DNA from: Halopelagius longus | GTDB lineage: Archaea > Halobacteriota > Halobacteria > Halobacteriales > Haloferacaceae | Length of the DNA: 64,000 nt | Direction: 5' to 3' | NCBI RefSeq assembly: GCF_900100875.1 | Contig: NZ_FNKQ01000002.1 | Span: 124,001 to 188,000 of the forward strand | Shown here: positions 17,795 through 27,169 of the stretch, one piece after another | Numbering within the stretch: the stretch's first letter is position 1 | Layout of the letters: every line of letters starts with the position of its first letter | Notes under the pieces: model-generated | Database searches by the model: none | What the model saw: the letters and a program-made list of their open reading frames with translations, nothing else | What the model was told of the DNA's origin: nothing | Made by a program: the position numbers and the translations under genes

Positions 17795-18535
17795 TCAGTC
17801 GCGCCGGAGGTACGCCGCCGCCCCGCCGGCGAGTCCGGTGAGTGTCGCAGCAACGCCGAACCCGGGCGTCCCCGTCTGCGTCTCCGCCGCCTCATCACCG
17901 GGGGTTCCTTCCGTCGTAGCGACCGTCCCTTCCACCGTCTCGGTCGTTCCTTCCGCCCCGTCGGCCGTTCCCTCCGTCTCGACGTTCTCCGCGGCCTCCA
18001 CGTTCACGTCGGCTTCCTCGGGGTCGACCTTTTCGACGGTCAACGCGATGTACTCGCCGCACCGGGTCGCCTCCCGTATCTGCCACGTCGTCCCTATCTC
18101 GAACGACGGGCCGGACGCGTCGGTGTAGAAGTTAGTTCCCTTTATCATCTCGGTCCGCTGGTCGAGTCGTTGGAGGACGGAGACTTCGTACGGTTCGCTC
18201 TGCGAAGCGCTCCATCCGACGGCGGAACACTCGGAGAACGCCCCCGGCTCCGTCTCCTCGTTCGTCTGGTCGGCTATCAGGAGGAACTGGCTCCTGTACT
18301 GTTCCTCCTCGCCGCTGAACTCCTCGTACATCGGGATGACCCCCCTCCGTCGGTCGGGGGAGGAGCCGGTGCCGGTAGGCGAGTCAGTGCCGGTAGACGA
18401 ATCGGTGCCGGTAGCCGTCTCCTGCGCGGCGGTCGTTCCGACGCCCGCGGTGATTCCCGTCGTCGCACCGACGCCCGCGAGAAACGCCCGGCGCGAATAC
18501 GCTCTCCGTCGGTCGGAGTCAGTATCGGTCCCCAT
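17795..18535 (-). CDS. Tat-exported PGF-CTERM protein, hypothetical
   Basis: 246 residues. A Tat signal (RRAFLAGVGATTG, roughly 14-40) precedes a Thr/Ser/Gly repeat linker, a globular part with two Cys (ECSAVGWSASQ and EATRCGEYIALTVEKVDP), a long E/T/G-rich stalk (about 178-220), and a final TPGF motif, hydrophobic helix and RR. This is the PGF-CTERM arrangement recognised by archaeosortase A, which removes the tail and attaches a lipid, so the protein ends up at the cell surface. The globular domain is not one I recognise. Confidence 0.78.
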   Translation of the reverse strand: MGTDTDSDRRRAYSRRAFLAGVGATTGITAGVGTTAAQETATGTDSSTGTDSPTGTGSSPDRRRGVIPMYEEFSGEEEQYRSQFLLIADQTNEETEPGAFSECSAVGWSASQSEPYEVSVLQRLDQRTEMIKGTNFYTDASGPSFEIGTTWQIREATRCGEYIALTVEKVDPEEADVNVEAAENVETEGTADGAEGTTETVEGTVATTEGTPGDEAAETQTGTPGFGVAATLTGLAGGAAAYLRRD

Positions 18536-18637
18536 GGAGGGCGCTAGACACAGCCCACCGAAACCCGTTTTGGCAGAAGCGGCGACGGTTCACGTTATTC
18601 TACAACCCTTAAGCCCGGCGAGGCACTCTGCCGAACC

Positions 18638-19348
18638 ATGACCGAAGATGCTTCCGAACCGGCGGACGGTGCGACCGAGGAGGCCGAGACGACGGCGTCT
18701 CAGACGGACGCCCCGCCGACGGACGCGGAGGCGAACGACACGGCGGCCGGGACCGACGACGGCTCCGGGGAGTCCCCGAAGGCGGAGGACGCGGAGGCGG
18801 CGGAAACGGAGGATAACCTCGCCGCGCGCGTCGCGGCCTACGACGAGGAACTGGCGGCGGAAGTCGAGTCGCTCCAGCGCCGCGTCTCGGAGTTGGAGTC
18901 CGAACTCGACTCCTCGAACGAGGAGGTCGAGGACCTCTCCTCGCGCCTGAAGCGCACGCAGGCGGACTTCCAGAACTACAAGAAGCGCGCGAAGAAGAAA
19001 CAGGAGCAGATTCGAGAGCGCGCCACCGAGGACTTCGTCGAACGCGTCGTGAAGGTGCGCGACAACCTCATCCGCGCCCTCGAACAGGACGAGGACGCAG
19101 ACATCCGACCGGGAATCGAATCGACGCTCGAAGAGTTCGACCGCATCCTCGATTCGGAGAACGTCTCGACCATCGACCCCGAACCCGGAACCGACGTCGA
19201 TCCGACGCGCCACGAGGTGATGATGCGCGTCGACAGCGACCAACCGGAGGGAACCGTCGCCGACGTCTACCAACCCGGGTACGAGATGGCCGAGAAGGTC
19301 ATCCGCGAGGCGCAGATAACCGTCAGCACCGGCGAGAGCGACGAGTAA
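18638..19348 (+). CDS. grpE: Nucleotide exchange factor GrpE
   Basis: 236 residues. The first 65 are an acidic low-complexity tail, then a long coiled coil (about 65-140, with QADFQNYKKRAKKKQEQI) and the C-terminal beta domain (about 165-236, HEVMMRVDSDQPEGTVADVYQPGYEM), which is the conserved GrpE signature. GrpE releases ADP from DnaK. dnaK and dnaJ follow on the same strand, with an unrelated alpha/beta hydrolase inserted between grpE and dnaK. A CCCTTAAG element near 18607 lies near -29 of the ATG. Confidence 0.93.
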   Translation: MTEDASEPADGATEEAETTASQTDAPPTDAEANDTAAGTDDGSGESPKAEDAEAAETEDNLAARVAAYDEELAAEVESLQRRVSELESELDSSNEEVEDLSSRLKRTQADFQNYKKRAKKKQEQIRERATEDFVERVVKVRDNLIRALEQDEDADIRPGIESTLEEFDRILDSENVSTIDPEPGTDVDPTRHEVMMRVDSDQPEGTVADVYQPGYEMAEKVIREAQITVSTGESDE

Positions 19349-19421
19349 AACTCGAAACAACGCGAGACGCGCGGCGTCCGGTTCGCACACGCTTTTGTGG
19401 GGCGAACGACACGTCCGTCGC

Positions 19422-20180
19422 GTGCGACTCCCCCTTCGTAATCGCTTCCGCGAGGTGCCGAAAATCGAGTTCTCCGTCTTCGGCGAGGCACGCGACGACG
19501 ACCTCCTCTGCGTCCTCGGGTGGGGAAACCGCCCGGAACACGACCACGTCTCGTGGCTCGTAGAGGCCCTCGTCGAGGCGGGCTACCGCGTCCACGCGGT
19601 GACGCTCCCGACGAACCCGTGGCACTTCGAGGACCAACTCCTCGCGCCGGTCCGGACGTACGCGCGCGAACACGACGTCGACCTCGCGTTGAGTCACAGC
19701 ACCGGCGGACTCGTCGCCGCGCACCTCGCCGACGACGTCGACGTGCGAAACGTCTTCCTGAGTCCGTGGTGGGGGACGGCACCGGTCGAGGGCGCCGCGT
19801 CGGTGGTTCTTCCCCTCCTGCTTCGGATACCGACCGCGAAACGACTGCTCCGGTTCGACCGCGACCCCTCCGTCATCGGCGAGTTGGTGACCGAAGCGCA
19901 GTTCGAGGAGGCCGTCCCGGACGCGGCCTCGCCCGCGTTCCTGCGGACGATTGTGGACGCCCAGTCGCGCCTCCCGCCGTTCGACGAGGACGATGCGGTG
20001 TTCTGTTCGCTCTCGGACCGCGTGGTGAGCGTCCGCGCCATCGGCGACCGGACGCCCGCGGCGAACCTGCGTCCGTACGACGGCGGCCACGAGTTCTTCG
20101 CCTCCCCCGGTCGGGAGTCCGTCCTCGAAGACGTTCTCGCGGCACTCGAAGAGGGGCCCGAGGCGATTCGCCGGGACTGA
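19422..20180 (+). CDS. Alpha/beta-hydrolase family protein
   Basis: 252 residues from GTG 19422, chosen because a CTTTTGT box lies about 27 bases upstream; a TTG at 19395 is also in frame. An alpha/beta-hydrolase fold is suggested by [16 protein letters not shown], a nucleophile elbow written [11 protein letters not shown], and a late YDGGHEFF His. The elbow has Ser as the central residue (HSTGG). The substrate is unknown. It sits between grpE and dnaK on the same strand, with a separate promoter, so a heat-shock role is only a possibility. Confidence 0.75.
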   Translation: MRLPLRNRFREVPKIEFSVFGEARDDDLLCVLGWGNRPEHDHVSWLVEALVEAGYRVHAVTLPTNPWHFEDQLLAPVRTYAREHDVDLALSHSTGGLVAAHLADDVDVRNVFLSPWWGTAPVEGAASVVLPLLLRIPTAKRLLRFDRDPSVIGELVTEAQFEEAVPDAASPAFLRTIVDAQSRLPPFDEDDAVFCSLSDRVVSVRAIGDRTPAANLRPYDGGHEFFASPGRESVLEDVLAALEEGPEAIRRD

Positions 20181-20320
20181 TCGGTCGGTCCGCCGCCGAC
20201 GCAGGAGGGCGCAGTCTGCGGTTCCATAAAATGCTGGCGGACGCGTTCGTCCGGCGGCCGCGAAAACCGCATGACGGCGGCGACCCGGACTCTCGCCGCC
20301 GACGCTACCGTCTAGTAACC

Positions 20321-20327
20321 TTTAACC
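20321..20327 (+). promoter_or_regulatory. Putative dnaK promoter element
   Basis: TTTAACC within GTAACCTTTAACCGATTTAG is the only AT-rich element upstream of dnaK. It lies 33 bases before the ATG at 20354, which would leave a leader of about 5 bases. Confidence 0.4.
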
Positions 20328-20353
20328 GATTTAGACCGGTATGTGCGAACAAG

Positions 20354-22261
20354 ATGGCGAGCAACAAGATTCTCGGTATCGACCTCGGTACCACGAACAG
20401 TGCGTTCGCGGTGATGGAGGGCGGCGACCCCGAAATCATCGTGAACTCCGAGGGCGACCGGACCACACCCTCCGTGGTCGCGTTCACCGAGGACGACGAG
20501 CGTCTCGTGGGGAAACCGGCGAAGAATCAGGCCATCCAGAACCCGGAGCGCACGATTCGTTCTATCAAGCGCCACATGGGTGAGGACGACTACACCGTCG
20601 AAATCGACGGTGAGGACTACACGCCGGAGCAGATTTCGGCGATGATTCTCCAGAAGATAAAGCGCGACGCCGAGGACTACCTGGGCGACGAAGTGGAGAA
20701 GGCCGTCATCACGGTTCCGGCGTACTTCAACGACCGCCAGCGTCAGGCGACGAAGGACGCGGGCGAAATCGCCGGCTTCGAGGTCGAACGCATCATCAAC
20801 GAACCGACCGCCGCGTCGATGGCGTACGGGCTCGACGACGACTCCGACCAGACCGTCCTCGTGTACGACCTCGGCGGCGGGACGTTCGACGTTTCCGTCT
20901 TGGACCTCGGCGGCGGCGTCTACGAAGTGGTCGCGACGAACGGGGACAACGACCTCGGTGGCGACGACTGGGACGAGGCCATCATCGACTGGTTGGCCGA
21001 GGAGTTCGAGAACAACCACGGCATCGACCTCCGCGAGGACCGACAGGCCCTCCAGCGTCTGAAGGACGCCGCCGAGGAGGCGAAGATAGAGCTCTCCTCG
21101 CGGAAGGAGACGACCATCAACCTCCCGTTCATCACGGCGACCGACTCCGGTCCGGTCCACCTCGAGGAGAAACTGTCGCGCGCGAAGTTCGAGTCTCTCA
21201 CCTCCGACCTCATCGACCGGACGGTCGGCCCGACGGAGCAAGCCCTCGAAGACGCGGGCTACTCGAAGGACGACATCGACGAGGTCATCCTCGTCGGCGG
21301 TTCGACCCGGATGCCGCAGGTCCACGAGAAGGTCGAGGAGATGCTCGGGTCGGAACCGAAGAAGAACGTCAACCCCGACGAGGCCGTCGCACTCGGCGCG
21401 GCCATCCAAGGCGGCGTCCTCGGCGGCGAAGTCGACGACATCGTTCTGCTCGACGTGACGCCGCTGTCGCTCGGTATCGAGGTGAAGGGCGGTCTCTTCG
21501 AGCGTCTCATCGAGAAGAACACCACCATCCCGACCGAGGAGTCGAAGATATTCACCACGGCGGCGGACAACCAGACGTCCGTGCAGGTCCGCGTCTTCCA
21601 GGGCGAGCGCGAAATCGCCGAGGAGAACGAACTGCTCGGCGAGTTCCAGTTGACGGGCATCCCGCCGGCGCCGGCCGGAACGCCGCAGATCGAGGTCGGC
21701 TTCAACATCGACGAGAACGGCATCGTCAACGTCGAAGCCGAGGACAAAGGCTCCGGTAACGCCGAGTCCATCACCATCGAGGGCGGCGCGGGCCTCTCCG
21801 ACGAGGAGATAGAGCAGATGCAGCAGGAGGCCGAACAGCACGCCGAGGAGGACAAAGAGCGCCGCGAGCGCATCGAAGCCCGCAACGAGGCCGAGAGCGC
21901 CATCCAGCGCGCCGACACCCTCCTCGAAGAGAACGAGGAGGAGGTCCCCGAGGACGTCGTCGCGGACGTCGAGGACGCCATCGACGAGGTGGAGGCCGTC
22001 CTCGAAGACGACGACGCCACGAAGGAGGAACTCGAAGACGCGACGGAAGCGCTCTCGAAGGAACTCCAAGAGATCGGCAAGCAGATGTACCAAGAACAGG
22101 CCCAAGCGGGCGCCGGCGGTGCGGGTGCCGGCGGCGCGGGCGGTATGGGCGGCGCAGGCCCCGGCGGTGCGGGCCCCGGTGGCGCGGGCGGCGCCGGTGC
22201 CGCCGACGGCGACGAGTACGTCGACGCCGACTTCGAGGACGTGGACGAGGACGAGGACTGA
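20354..22261 (+). CDS. dnaK: Hsp70 chaperone DnaK
   Basis: 635 residues. The ATPase domain carries [50 protein letters not shown] and the linker region [14 protein letters not shown]; the substrate domain follows ([13 protein letters not shown]), then a helical lid and a Gly/Ala-rich tail ending [12 protein letters not shown]. The start at ATG 20354 gives the conserved [13 protein letters not shown]. DnaK folds proteins with DnaJ and GrpE, both encoded in this block. Hsp70 in archaea was acquired from bacteria according to general knowledge, and the whole set travels together here. Confidence 0.97.
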   Translation: MASNKILGIDLGTTNSAFAVMEGGDPEIIVNSEGDRTTPSVVAFTEDDERLVGKPAKNQAIQNPERTIRSIKRHMGEDDYTVEIDGEDYTPEQISAMILQKIKRDAEDYLGDEVEKAVITVPAYFNDRQRQATKDAGEIAGFEVERIINEPTAASMAYGLDDDSDQTVLVYDLGGGTFDVSVLDLGGGVYEVVATNGDNDLGGDDWDEAIIDWLAEEFENNHGIDLREDRQALQRLKDAAEEAKIELSSRKETTINLPFITATDSGPVHLEEKLSRAKFESLTSDLIDRTVGPTEQALEDAGYSKDDIDEVILVGGSTRMPQVHEKVEEMLGSEPKKNVNPDEAVALGAAIQGGVLGGEVDDIVLLDVTPLSLGIEVKGGLFERLIEKNTTIPTEESKIFTTAADNQTSVQVRVFQGEREIAEENELLGEFQLTGIPPAPAGTPQIEVGFNIDENGIVNVEAEDKGSGNAESITIEGGAGLSDEEIEQMQQEAEQHAEEDKERRERIEARNEAESAIQRADTLLEENEEEVPEDVVADVEDAIDEVEAVLEDDDATKEELEDATEALSKELQEIGKQMYQEQAQAGAGGAGAGGAGGMGGAGPGGAGPGGAGGAGAADGDEYVDADFEDVDEDED

Positions 22262-22282
22262 GGCCTCGTCCTCGTCCGCCCA

Positions 22283-22413
22283 CCAGAACTGCTCCGCAGT
22301 TCTGGGGACGTCCCAAACTCGCGAGGCGAGTTTGTGGGCTCGAAAGACGCAAGGCGTCTTTCGAACGTAGACGACGAAGACGAGCAGTAAGCGAGACGGC
22401 GAGTAACTCGCCG
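22283..22413. repeat. Series of perfect hairpins between dnaK and dnaJ
   Basis: Four perfect inverted repeats plus one palindrome lie within 131 bases. CCAGAACTGC-TCC-GCAGTTCTGG is at 22283-22305. The palindrome GGGACGTCCC is at 22305-22314. CAAACTCGC-GAG-GCGAGTTTG is at 22314-22334. TCGAAAGACGC-AAG-GCGTCTTTCGA is at 22340-22364. CGGCGAGT-A-ACTCGCCG is at 22397-22413. The first three hairpins have 3-base loops and stems of 9-11 bp without mismatch. They may terminate, process or stabilise the dnaK mRNA, or be a small mobile palindromic element. No gene fits in 22262-22528. Confidence 0.8.
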
Positions 22414-22528
22414 GACGCGGCTACCTTCGTTTCGACCGTACGCTCCGAGGAGTCGCTTCGTTCGTCGGAACCTGTCGTCCGCGAGGCGCGATTTTGAAGT
22501 GGCCCGCCGAATTATGCACGTACAACTG

Positions 22529-23683
22529 ATGAGCGAGGACTTCTACGACGTGCTCGGGGTCTCGCGGGACGCCAGCGAGGACGAGATAAAGAAGGCGTAT
22601 CGGAAGAAAGCGTCACAGTACCACCCGGACGTCTCCGACGAACCCGACGCCGAGGAGAAGTTCAAGAAGGTCAAGAAGGCCAAGGAGGTACTGACCGACG
22701 ACGAGAAGCGGCAGATGTACGACCAGATGGGTCACGACCGCTTCGAGCAAGCCGAGAAACGCGGCGGCGTCGGCGGCGGCGGCGCGGGCGGTATGGGCGG
22801 CATGGGCGGTATGGGCGGCGGCGGCCAGAACCCCTTCGAGGACATCTTCAGCCAGTTCTTCGGCGGCGGGGGCGGCGGCCGCGGCCAACGCCGCAACCAA
22901 CCGCGACAGGGGCGGGACCTCCGCACCCGCGTCTCCTTGGACCTCGACGAGGCGTACGAGGGCGTCGAGAAGCAGTTCACCGTCGCGCGTCCGGAACGCT
23001 GTCCGGAGTGCGACGGCGAGGGTCACCCCCCGGACGCCGACGTGACCACCTGCCCGCAGTGTAACGGCCGCGGGCAACAGACCACCGTCCGCGACACCGC
23101 ACTCGGCCGCGTCCAGCAGACGCAGACGTGTCCCCACTGCGGCGGCGAGGGACAGACGTACAGCGAGACGTGTCCCGAGTGTAACGGCGACGGGACCGTC
23201 CGCAACGAGGCGACCCTGTCGGTGGACATCCCCGCGGGCATCCGCGACGGCCAGACCCTGCGGATGGAACGCGAGGGCGCGCCCGGCGAGAACGGCGGGC
23301 CGAACGGCGACCTTCTCATCGAGGTGTCCGTCCGCGACCACGAGGAGTTCGACCGCGAGGGCGACGACCTGTACCACCACCACGCCATCTCCTTCCCGCA
23401 GGCCGTCTTCGGCGACACCGTCACGGTGCCGACGGTGGACGGACAGGCCGAACTGGACGTCCCCGAGGGCACCCAAAGCGGCGAGACGTTCCGCCTAAAG
23501 GGTAAGGGGATGCCCCACCTCCGCGGCCGCGGCCGCGGCGACCTGTACGTGCAGGTGCAGGTCGTCACGCCCGAGGAACTCAACGAGGACCAACGCGAGG
23601 CGCTCGAAGCGTTCGCCGAGGCCGGCGGCGAGGAAGTCGACGTAAAGCAGGGCTTCTTCGAGAAGATCAAGAACTCCTTCTGA
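22529..23683 (+). CDS. dnaJ: Hsp40 co-chaperone DnaJ
   Basis: 384 residues from ATG 22529 (MSEDFYDVLGV); ATG 22514 is in frame but lies before the transcript start predicted from the ATTTTGA box at about 22491. The J domain has the HPD triad (YHPDVSDEP). A Gly/Met-rich linker (about 80-118) is followed by four zinc repeats CPECDGEG, CPQCNGRG, CPHCGGEG and CPECNGDG and the C-terminal substrate domain. It stimulates DnaK ATPase and delivers clients. It is separated from dnaK by 267 bases of hairpins. Confidence 0.96.
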   Translation: MSEDFYDVLGVSRDASEDEIKKAYRKKASQYHPDVSDEPDAEEKFKKVKKAKEVLTDDEKRQMYDQMGHDRFEQAEKRGGVGGGGAGGMGGMGGMGGGGQNPFEDIFSQFFGGGGGGRGQRRNQPRQGRDLRTRVSLDLDEAYEGVEKQFTVARPERCPECDGEGHPPDADVTTCPQCNGRGQQTTVRDTALGRVQQTQTCPHCGGEGQTYSETCPECNGDGTVRNEATLSVDIPAGIRDGQTLRMEREGAPGENGGPNGDLLIEVSVRDHEEFDREGDDLYHHHAISFPQAVFGDTVTVPTVDGQAELDVPEGTQSGETFRLKGKGMPHLRGRGRGDLYVQVQVVTPEELNEDQREALEAFAEAGGEEVDVKQGFFEKIKNSF

Positions 23684-23749
23684 GCCTCCTCCGCTCCGTC
23701 CCCCTTGCTCGCCCCCCGCTTTTCCTCCGTCGTTTCCGCCGCCTCTCGT

Positions 23750-24145
23750 TTGATTCGCGTCCCGCCAGACCGTGAGCGTACGTCGTACACGACTGCCGAT
23801 TACGAAGATGCGGACTCCGTCGGCGGGGGCCTGTGCTCCCTCCGGGACGAACTCGACTGCGAGAGCCTCGGATTCTCCGTTCTGAAGGCGGACCCCGGAT
23901 GGGTCGGGAAGGAACACGACCACGCCGACGAGGGCCACGAGGAGGTGTACTTCCTCGTGGAGGGCGAGGCGTCGCTGACCGTAGACGGAGTCGAGGGAAC
24001 CTCGACAAGCAACCGGATTTCGTCCGGCGACGGCGAGGAGATTCGGATGGAGGCGGGCGACGCGGTGCGCGTCTCCCCCGACGCGACGCGCCAGTCGGAG
24101 AACGGACCGTTCGAGAGCACGTTCGTCCTCGCCGGCGCGCCCTGA
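23750..24145 (+). CDS. Cupin-domain protein
   Basis: 131 residues from the TTG at 23750; an earlier in-frame TTG (23705) is also possible and no ATG or GTG is available, so the start is uncertain. The cupin motif 1 region HDHADEGHEEVYFLVEGEASLTVDG (split here by reading) holds H, H and E metal ligands, and motif 2 is EAGDAVRVSPDATRQ. It is a single-domain cupin with an inserted Ser/Gly loop (GTSTSNRISSGDGEE). The metal-dependent function or ligand is not predictable. It follows dnaJ by 66 bases on the same strand. Confidence 0.7.
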   Translation: MIRVPPDRERTSYTTADYEDADSVGGGLCSLRDELDCESLGFSVLKADPGWVGKEHDHADEGHEEVYFLVEGEASLTVDGVEGTSTSNRISSGDGEEIRMEAGDAVRVSPDATRQSENGPFESTFVLAGAP

Positions 24146-24230
24146 CCGCCGGGCGTCGCCGACCGCGCGAGACGTTCGGGAAATCTAACGGCTCACAGCT
24201 ATTATCGTCCGCGGGCGAGTACGTGAATTG

Positions 24231-25394
24231 ATGGCACGGATGGAGGACGACCGAATCCCGGTGACGCTCGTCGGCGGAACGCTCGGCGCCGGGAAGACGA
24301 CGCTCGTGAACAACGTCCTCCGGAACGCCGGAGCGCACGACGTGGCGGTCCTCGTCAACGACATGGGCGAGGTGAACATCGACGCCGAACTCATCGCCGG
24401 GTCGGCCGACGACGACGTGATAGACCTCACGAACGGCTGTATCTGCTGTCAGTTGCAGGGCGATTTGGTCGCGGCGGTGAACCGCTTGGCGAGAGAGCGG
24501 TCGTTCGACTACCTCCTCGTGGAGGCGTCGGGAATCAGCGACCCCGTCCCCGTCGCGCGGACGTTCCTCGGCGAGACGGAGGGCGAGGAGGACCCGACCG
24601 ATTACTACCGGTTGGATACGGTCGTCAGCGTCGTGGACGCCTACGGCTTCTGGAAGGAGTTCGACCCCGAAGCCGAACGTCCCGACGGGTCGGACGCGCC
24701 GGGCCGGACGCTCGCGGACGTGCTCGTGGACCAAGTGGAGTTCTGCGACGTGTTGGTGCTGAACAAGTGCGACTTGGTCCCCGACGAGGAACTCGACGAG
24801 GTGGAGCGAGTCGTCCGCGAACTCCAACCGCGGGCGACCGTCTATCGGGAGACGTACGCCGACGTGAGTCCGGAGGCGGTCCTCGGAACCGGCCTCTTCG
24901 ACTACGAGGAGGTGAGTCGGGCCGCCGGGTGGAAGCGTCGGATGAGAGAGGGCGACGGCCGGCGGGGAGGTGGCGGCGACGAGGAGAGACACGACGGCCA
25001 CGAGGAACACGACCACGCCGACGGCGAACACGACCACGCCGCCGCCCACGGCGTCACCTCGTTCCTCTACGAGTCGGACCGCCCGTTCCACCCCGAACGC
25101 CTCGACGACTACCTCGAAGCGTGGCCCGACGGCGTCGTCAGGGCGAAGGGGTTCTTCCGCCTCGCCACCCGTCCCGAGACGGTGATGGGGCTGAACCGGG
25201 CGGGGCCGTCGGTCACCGCCGGTCCCATCGGTCGGTGGAACGAGGACGACGACAGGCGGACGCGACTCGTCTTCATCGGCACCGACGTGCCCGAGGCGTC
25301 GGTCCGGAGCGCACTCGACGACTGTCTGGCGACGGACGCGGAACTCGAAGACGCGGAGGGACTCAGCGACCCGTTCCCGTCTCCGCCGGAGTGA
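24231..25394 (+). CDS. CobW/COG0523 metal-handling GTPase
   Basis: 387 residues. Walker A GGTLGAGKTT (15-24), the CxCC metal motif G-C70-I-C72-C73, an EASGISDPVPV switch, NKCD base recognition, and a CobW C-terminal domain (about 275-380). A His-rich loop (about 253-275, EEHDHADGEHDH) sits between the domains and should bind Zn or a similar metal. Such proteins insert or move metals; in many organisms they belong to zinc homeostasis. Two mini Zn-finger-like genes follow directly. ATTATCG near 24201 lies about -28 of the ATG. Confidence 0.88.
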   Translation: MARMEDDRIPVTLVGGTLGAGKTTLVNNVLRNAGAHDVAVLVNDMGEVNIDAELIAGSADDDVIDLTNGCICCQLQGDLVAAVNRLARERSFDYLLVEASGISDPVPVARTFLGETEGEEDPTDYYRLDTVVSVVDAYGFWKEFDPEAERPDGSDAPGRTLADVLVDQVEFCDVLVLNKCDLVPDEELDEVERVVRELQPRATVYRETYADVSPEAVLGTGLFDYEEVSRAAGWKRRMREGDGRRGGGGDEERHDGHEEHDHADGEHDHAAAHGVTSFLYESDRPFHPERLDDYLEAWPDGVVRAKGFFRLATRPETVMGLNRAGPSVTAGPIGRWNEDDDRRTRLVFIGTDVPEASVRSALDDCLATDAELEDAEGLSDPFPSPPE

Positions 25395-25569
25395 CCTGCT
25401 CTTTCAACTCGTCCCACGACTCGTCGAACCCGTAGTTCGACCGTTCGGCCTCCGTCTCCGCGAGAGCGGTCTGGTACACGTCGTCGTACTCCAACAGTTG
25501 CTCCCACCCCGACTCGCGTATGCTGCAGTAGATGCACATGGATACGGAATCCTGTCGGTGCAGTCGCAT
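25363..25569 (-). CDS. Mini CxxC protein, hypothetical
   Basis: 68 residues (or 58 if ATG 25539 is used, giving MCIYCSIRESGWEQLLEY). One CIYC pair, a WEQLLEYDDVYQTAL helix and a FDESWDELKEQ helix make it a compact acidic microprotein; a dimer could build one Zn site. Its 3' end overlaps the 3' end of the CobW gene by 32 bases in convergent orientation. Trp and Tyr content and codon use look like a real gene, and I believe similar proteins occur in other haloarchaea. Function unknown. Confidence 0.5.
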   Translation of the reverse strand: MRLHRQDSVSMCIYCSIRESGWEQLLEYDDVYQTALAETEAERSNYGFDESWDELKEQVTPAETGTGR

Positions 25570-25634
25570 AGTCGTTTCGCGCGGATCACATACAGTTCAG
25601 AAAGAATATAGTCAACGGGTCTAAGGCGGTAGCG

Positions 25635-25790
25635 ATGGTAAGAAAGATGATGTCAGGGTACCGAGCAACCGTCTCCGGGCGCTGCGACCACTGCGAGTGG
25701 GAAGCGCTCTCTACGTCGTACACGGAGATGGTGAAGATGTATCAGGACCACCTCCGGGCGGAACACCCGAAGGCGTGGATGCGGTCCTGA
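25635..25790 (+). CDS. Mini zinc-finger protein (51 aa)
   Basis: 51 residues. RCDHCEWEA supplies a CxxC pair and MYQDHLRAEHPKAW supplies His residues at C2H2-like spacing, so one zinc can be bound (Cys2His2 microprotein). The ATG at 25635 starts MVRKMMSG, with alternative ATGs at 25647 and 25650. Haloarchaea encode many such one-domain Zn-finger microproteins, a few of which affect biofilm or motility; the role of this one is unknown. It lies between the divergent CxxC microprotein and the convergent alcohol dehydrogenase. Confidence 0.6.
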   Translation: MVRKMMSGYRATVSGRCDHCEWEALSTSYTEMVKMYQDHLRAEHPKAWMRS

Positions 25791-25805
25791 GACGGGTCGT
25801 CTCCG

Positions 25806-26972
25806 TTACGGTTCGAGGACGACCTTCGTCACGCCTTCTTCGCGGTTGTCGAACTTCTCGTACATCTCCGGGGCTTCGTCGAGGCCGACGCGGTGGGAGA
25901 CGACCCAACTCGGGTCGGCACGTCCCTCGATGATGAGGTCGCGCAGTTGTCGGTTGTACTGTTTCACGTTGGCCTGCCCCGTCCCGAACTTGTGGCCCTT
26001 CTCGAACAGTTTCCCGAAGTCGATGCCGATGCGGCCCTGCGCGGACATCTCGTCGGGCGCACCGGGATCGACGGGGAGGTACAGACCCACGACGCCTATC
26101 TGACCGGTCGGTCGGACCGTCCGGACGAGTTGGTTGAGGACGATAGCCGGGTTCTCCTTCGCCGGGTCGTACGGTTCGTCCGGGTTATCGCGCACCTCCT
26201 CGGGGTCTATGGCCTGATAACCGACGGCGTCGACGCCTTTGTCGACTTGGTCGCCGTGCGCGTCGAGTATCTGCTCCACCGGATCGCTCTCTTGGAAGTT
26301 TATCCCCTGCGCGTCGGTGTGTTCCTCCACCATGTCGAGGCGACTCTCCACGCGGTCCACGACGTATATCTCCGAAGCGCCCTTGATGTCGGCGCTGTAG
26401 GCGGCCATCATTCCGACCGGTCCGGCCCCGTAGATGGCGATGGACTCTCCGGGTTGGAGGTTCGCCAGTTCGGTGCCGTGCCACCCCGTCGGGAAGATGT
26501 CCGCGAGCATCGCGAAGGCGTCCTCGTGTTCGTCGCCCTCGGGGAGTTTCAGCGCGTTGAAGTCCGCGTACGGGATGCGGAGTTGTTCGGCCTGTCCGCC
26601 CTGGTACGGTCCCATCGCCACGTACCCGTACGCCCCGCCGGCGAATCCGGGGTTGACGTTGGTACAGAACCCCGTGTAGCCGTTCTCGCAGTTCCGACAG
26701 AAGCCGCAGGCCACGTTGAACGGCGCGACGACCCTGTCGCCCTCTTCGAGGGTGCTGACCCCCTCGCCCACTTCGGTGATAACGCCCATGTTCTCGTGGC
26801 CGAACACCAGGCCCGGGTCCGCGTCCGTCCGCCCCTCGTACATGTGCAGGTCGGACCCGCAGATGGCCGTCGTCGTGATATCGATGACCACGTCGCTCGG
26901 GTGTTGAATCTCCGGTTCGTCCACGTCCTCGATGGACACGTCCTTCGGCCCCTGGTACACTACTGCGCGCAT
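25806..26972 (-). CDS. Zinc-dependent alcohol dehydrogenase, glutathione-independent formaldehyde dehydrogenase type
   Basis: 388 residues from ATG 26972 (MRAVVYQGPKDVSIEDV); an in-frame GTG at 26993 overlaps a GGAGGT. Catalytic zinc ligands are in ICGSDLHMYEG and FGHENMGV; the structural zinc loop is ACGFCRNCENGYTGFC. The Rossmann motif is IYGAGPVGMMAAYSADIKGA. The overall length and the insert before the NAD domain match the FdhA group, which carries tightly bound NAD and dismutates or oxidises aldehydes. In haloarchaea the real substrate is uncertain. Confidence 0.88.
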   Translation of the reverse strand: MRAVVYQGPKDVSIEDVDEPEIQHPSDVVIDITTTAICGSDLHMYEGRTDADPGLVFGHENMGVITEVGEGVSTLEEGDRVVAPFNVACGFCRNCENGYTGFCTNVNPGFAGGAYGYVAMGPYQGGQAEQLRIPYADFNALKLPEGDEHEDAFAMLADIFPTGWHGTELANLQPGESIAIYGAGPVGMMAAYSADIKGASEIYVVDRVESRLDMVEEHTDAQGINFQESDPVEQILDAHGDQVDKGVDAVGYQAIDPEEVRDNPDEPYDPAKENPAIVLNQLVRTVRPTGQIGVVGLYLPVDPGAPDEMSAQGRIGIDFGKLFEKGHKFGTGQANVKQYNRQLRDLIIEGRADPSWVVSHRVGLDEAPEMYEKFDNREEGVTKVVLEP

Positions 26973-27169
26973 TGTGGTACTTGTTACCTCCACGCATTGC
27001 TGAGGGCGGTCGGCAAATATATCATTTTAAACACAAGAGAGACTGTCGCCGGTACTGTTCGCAATTTACGCCGGCGTTTTCACAGCCGCCACGTCCCGGA
27101 AGAAATTGCCTCTTCTCGGCCCAGAGCGACGACGACGGCGTTTTGACGGCGGGGGGTCTCGTCCACCGT

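Noticed and set aside
20312-22105. Long open frame on the minus strand opposite dnaK
   Set aside because: It mirrors dnaK codon structure (Leu/Val-rich translation of a GC-rich gene) and has no motif of its own.
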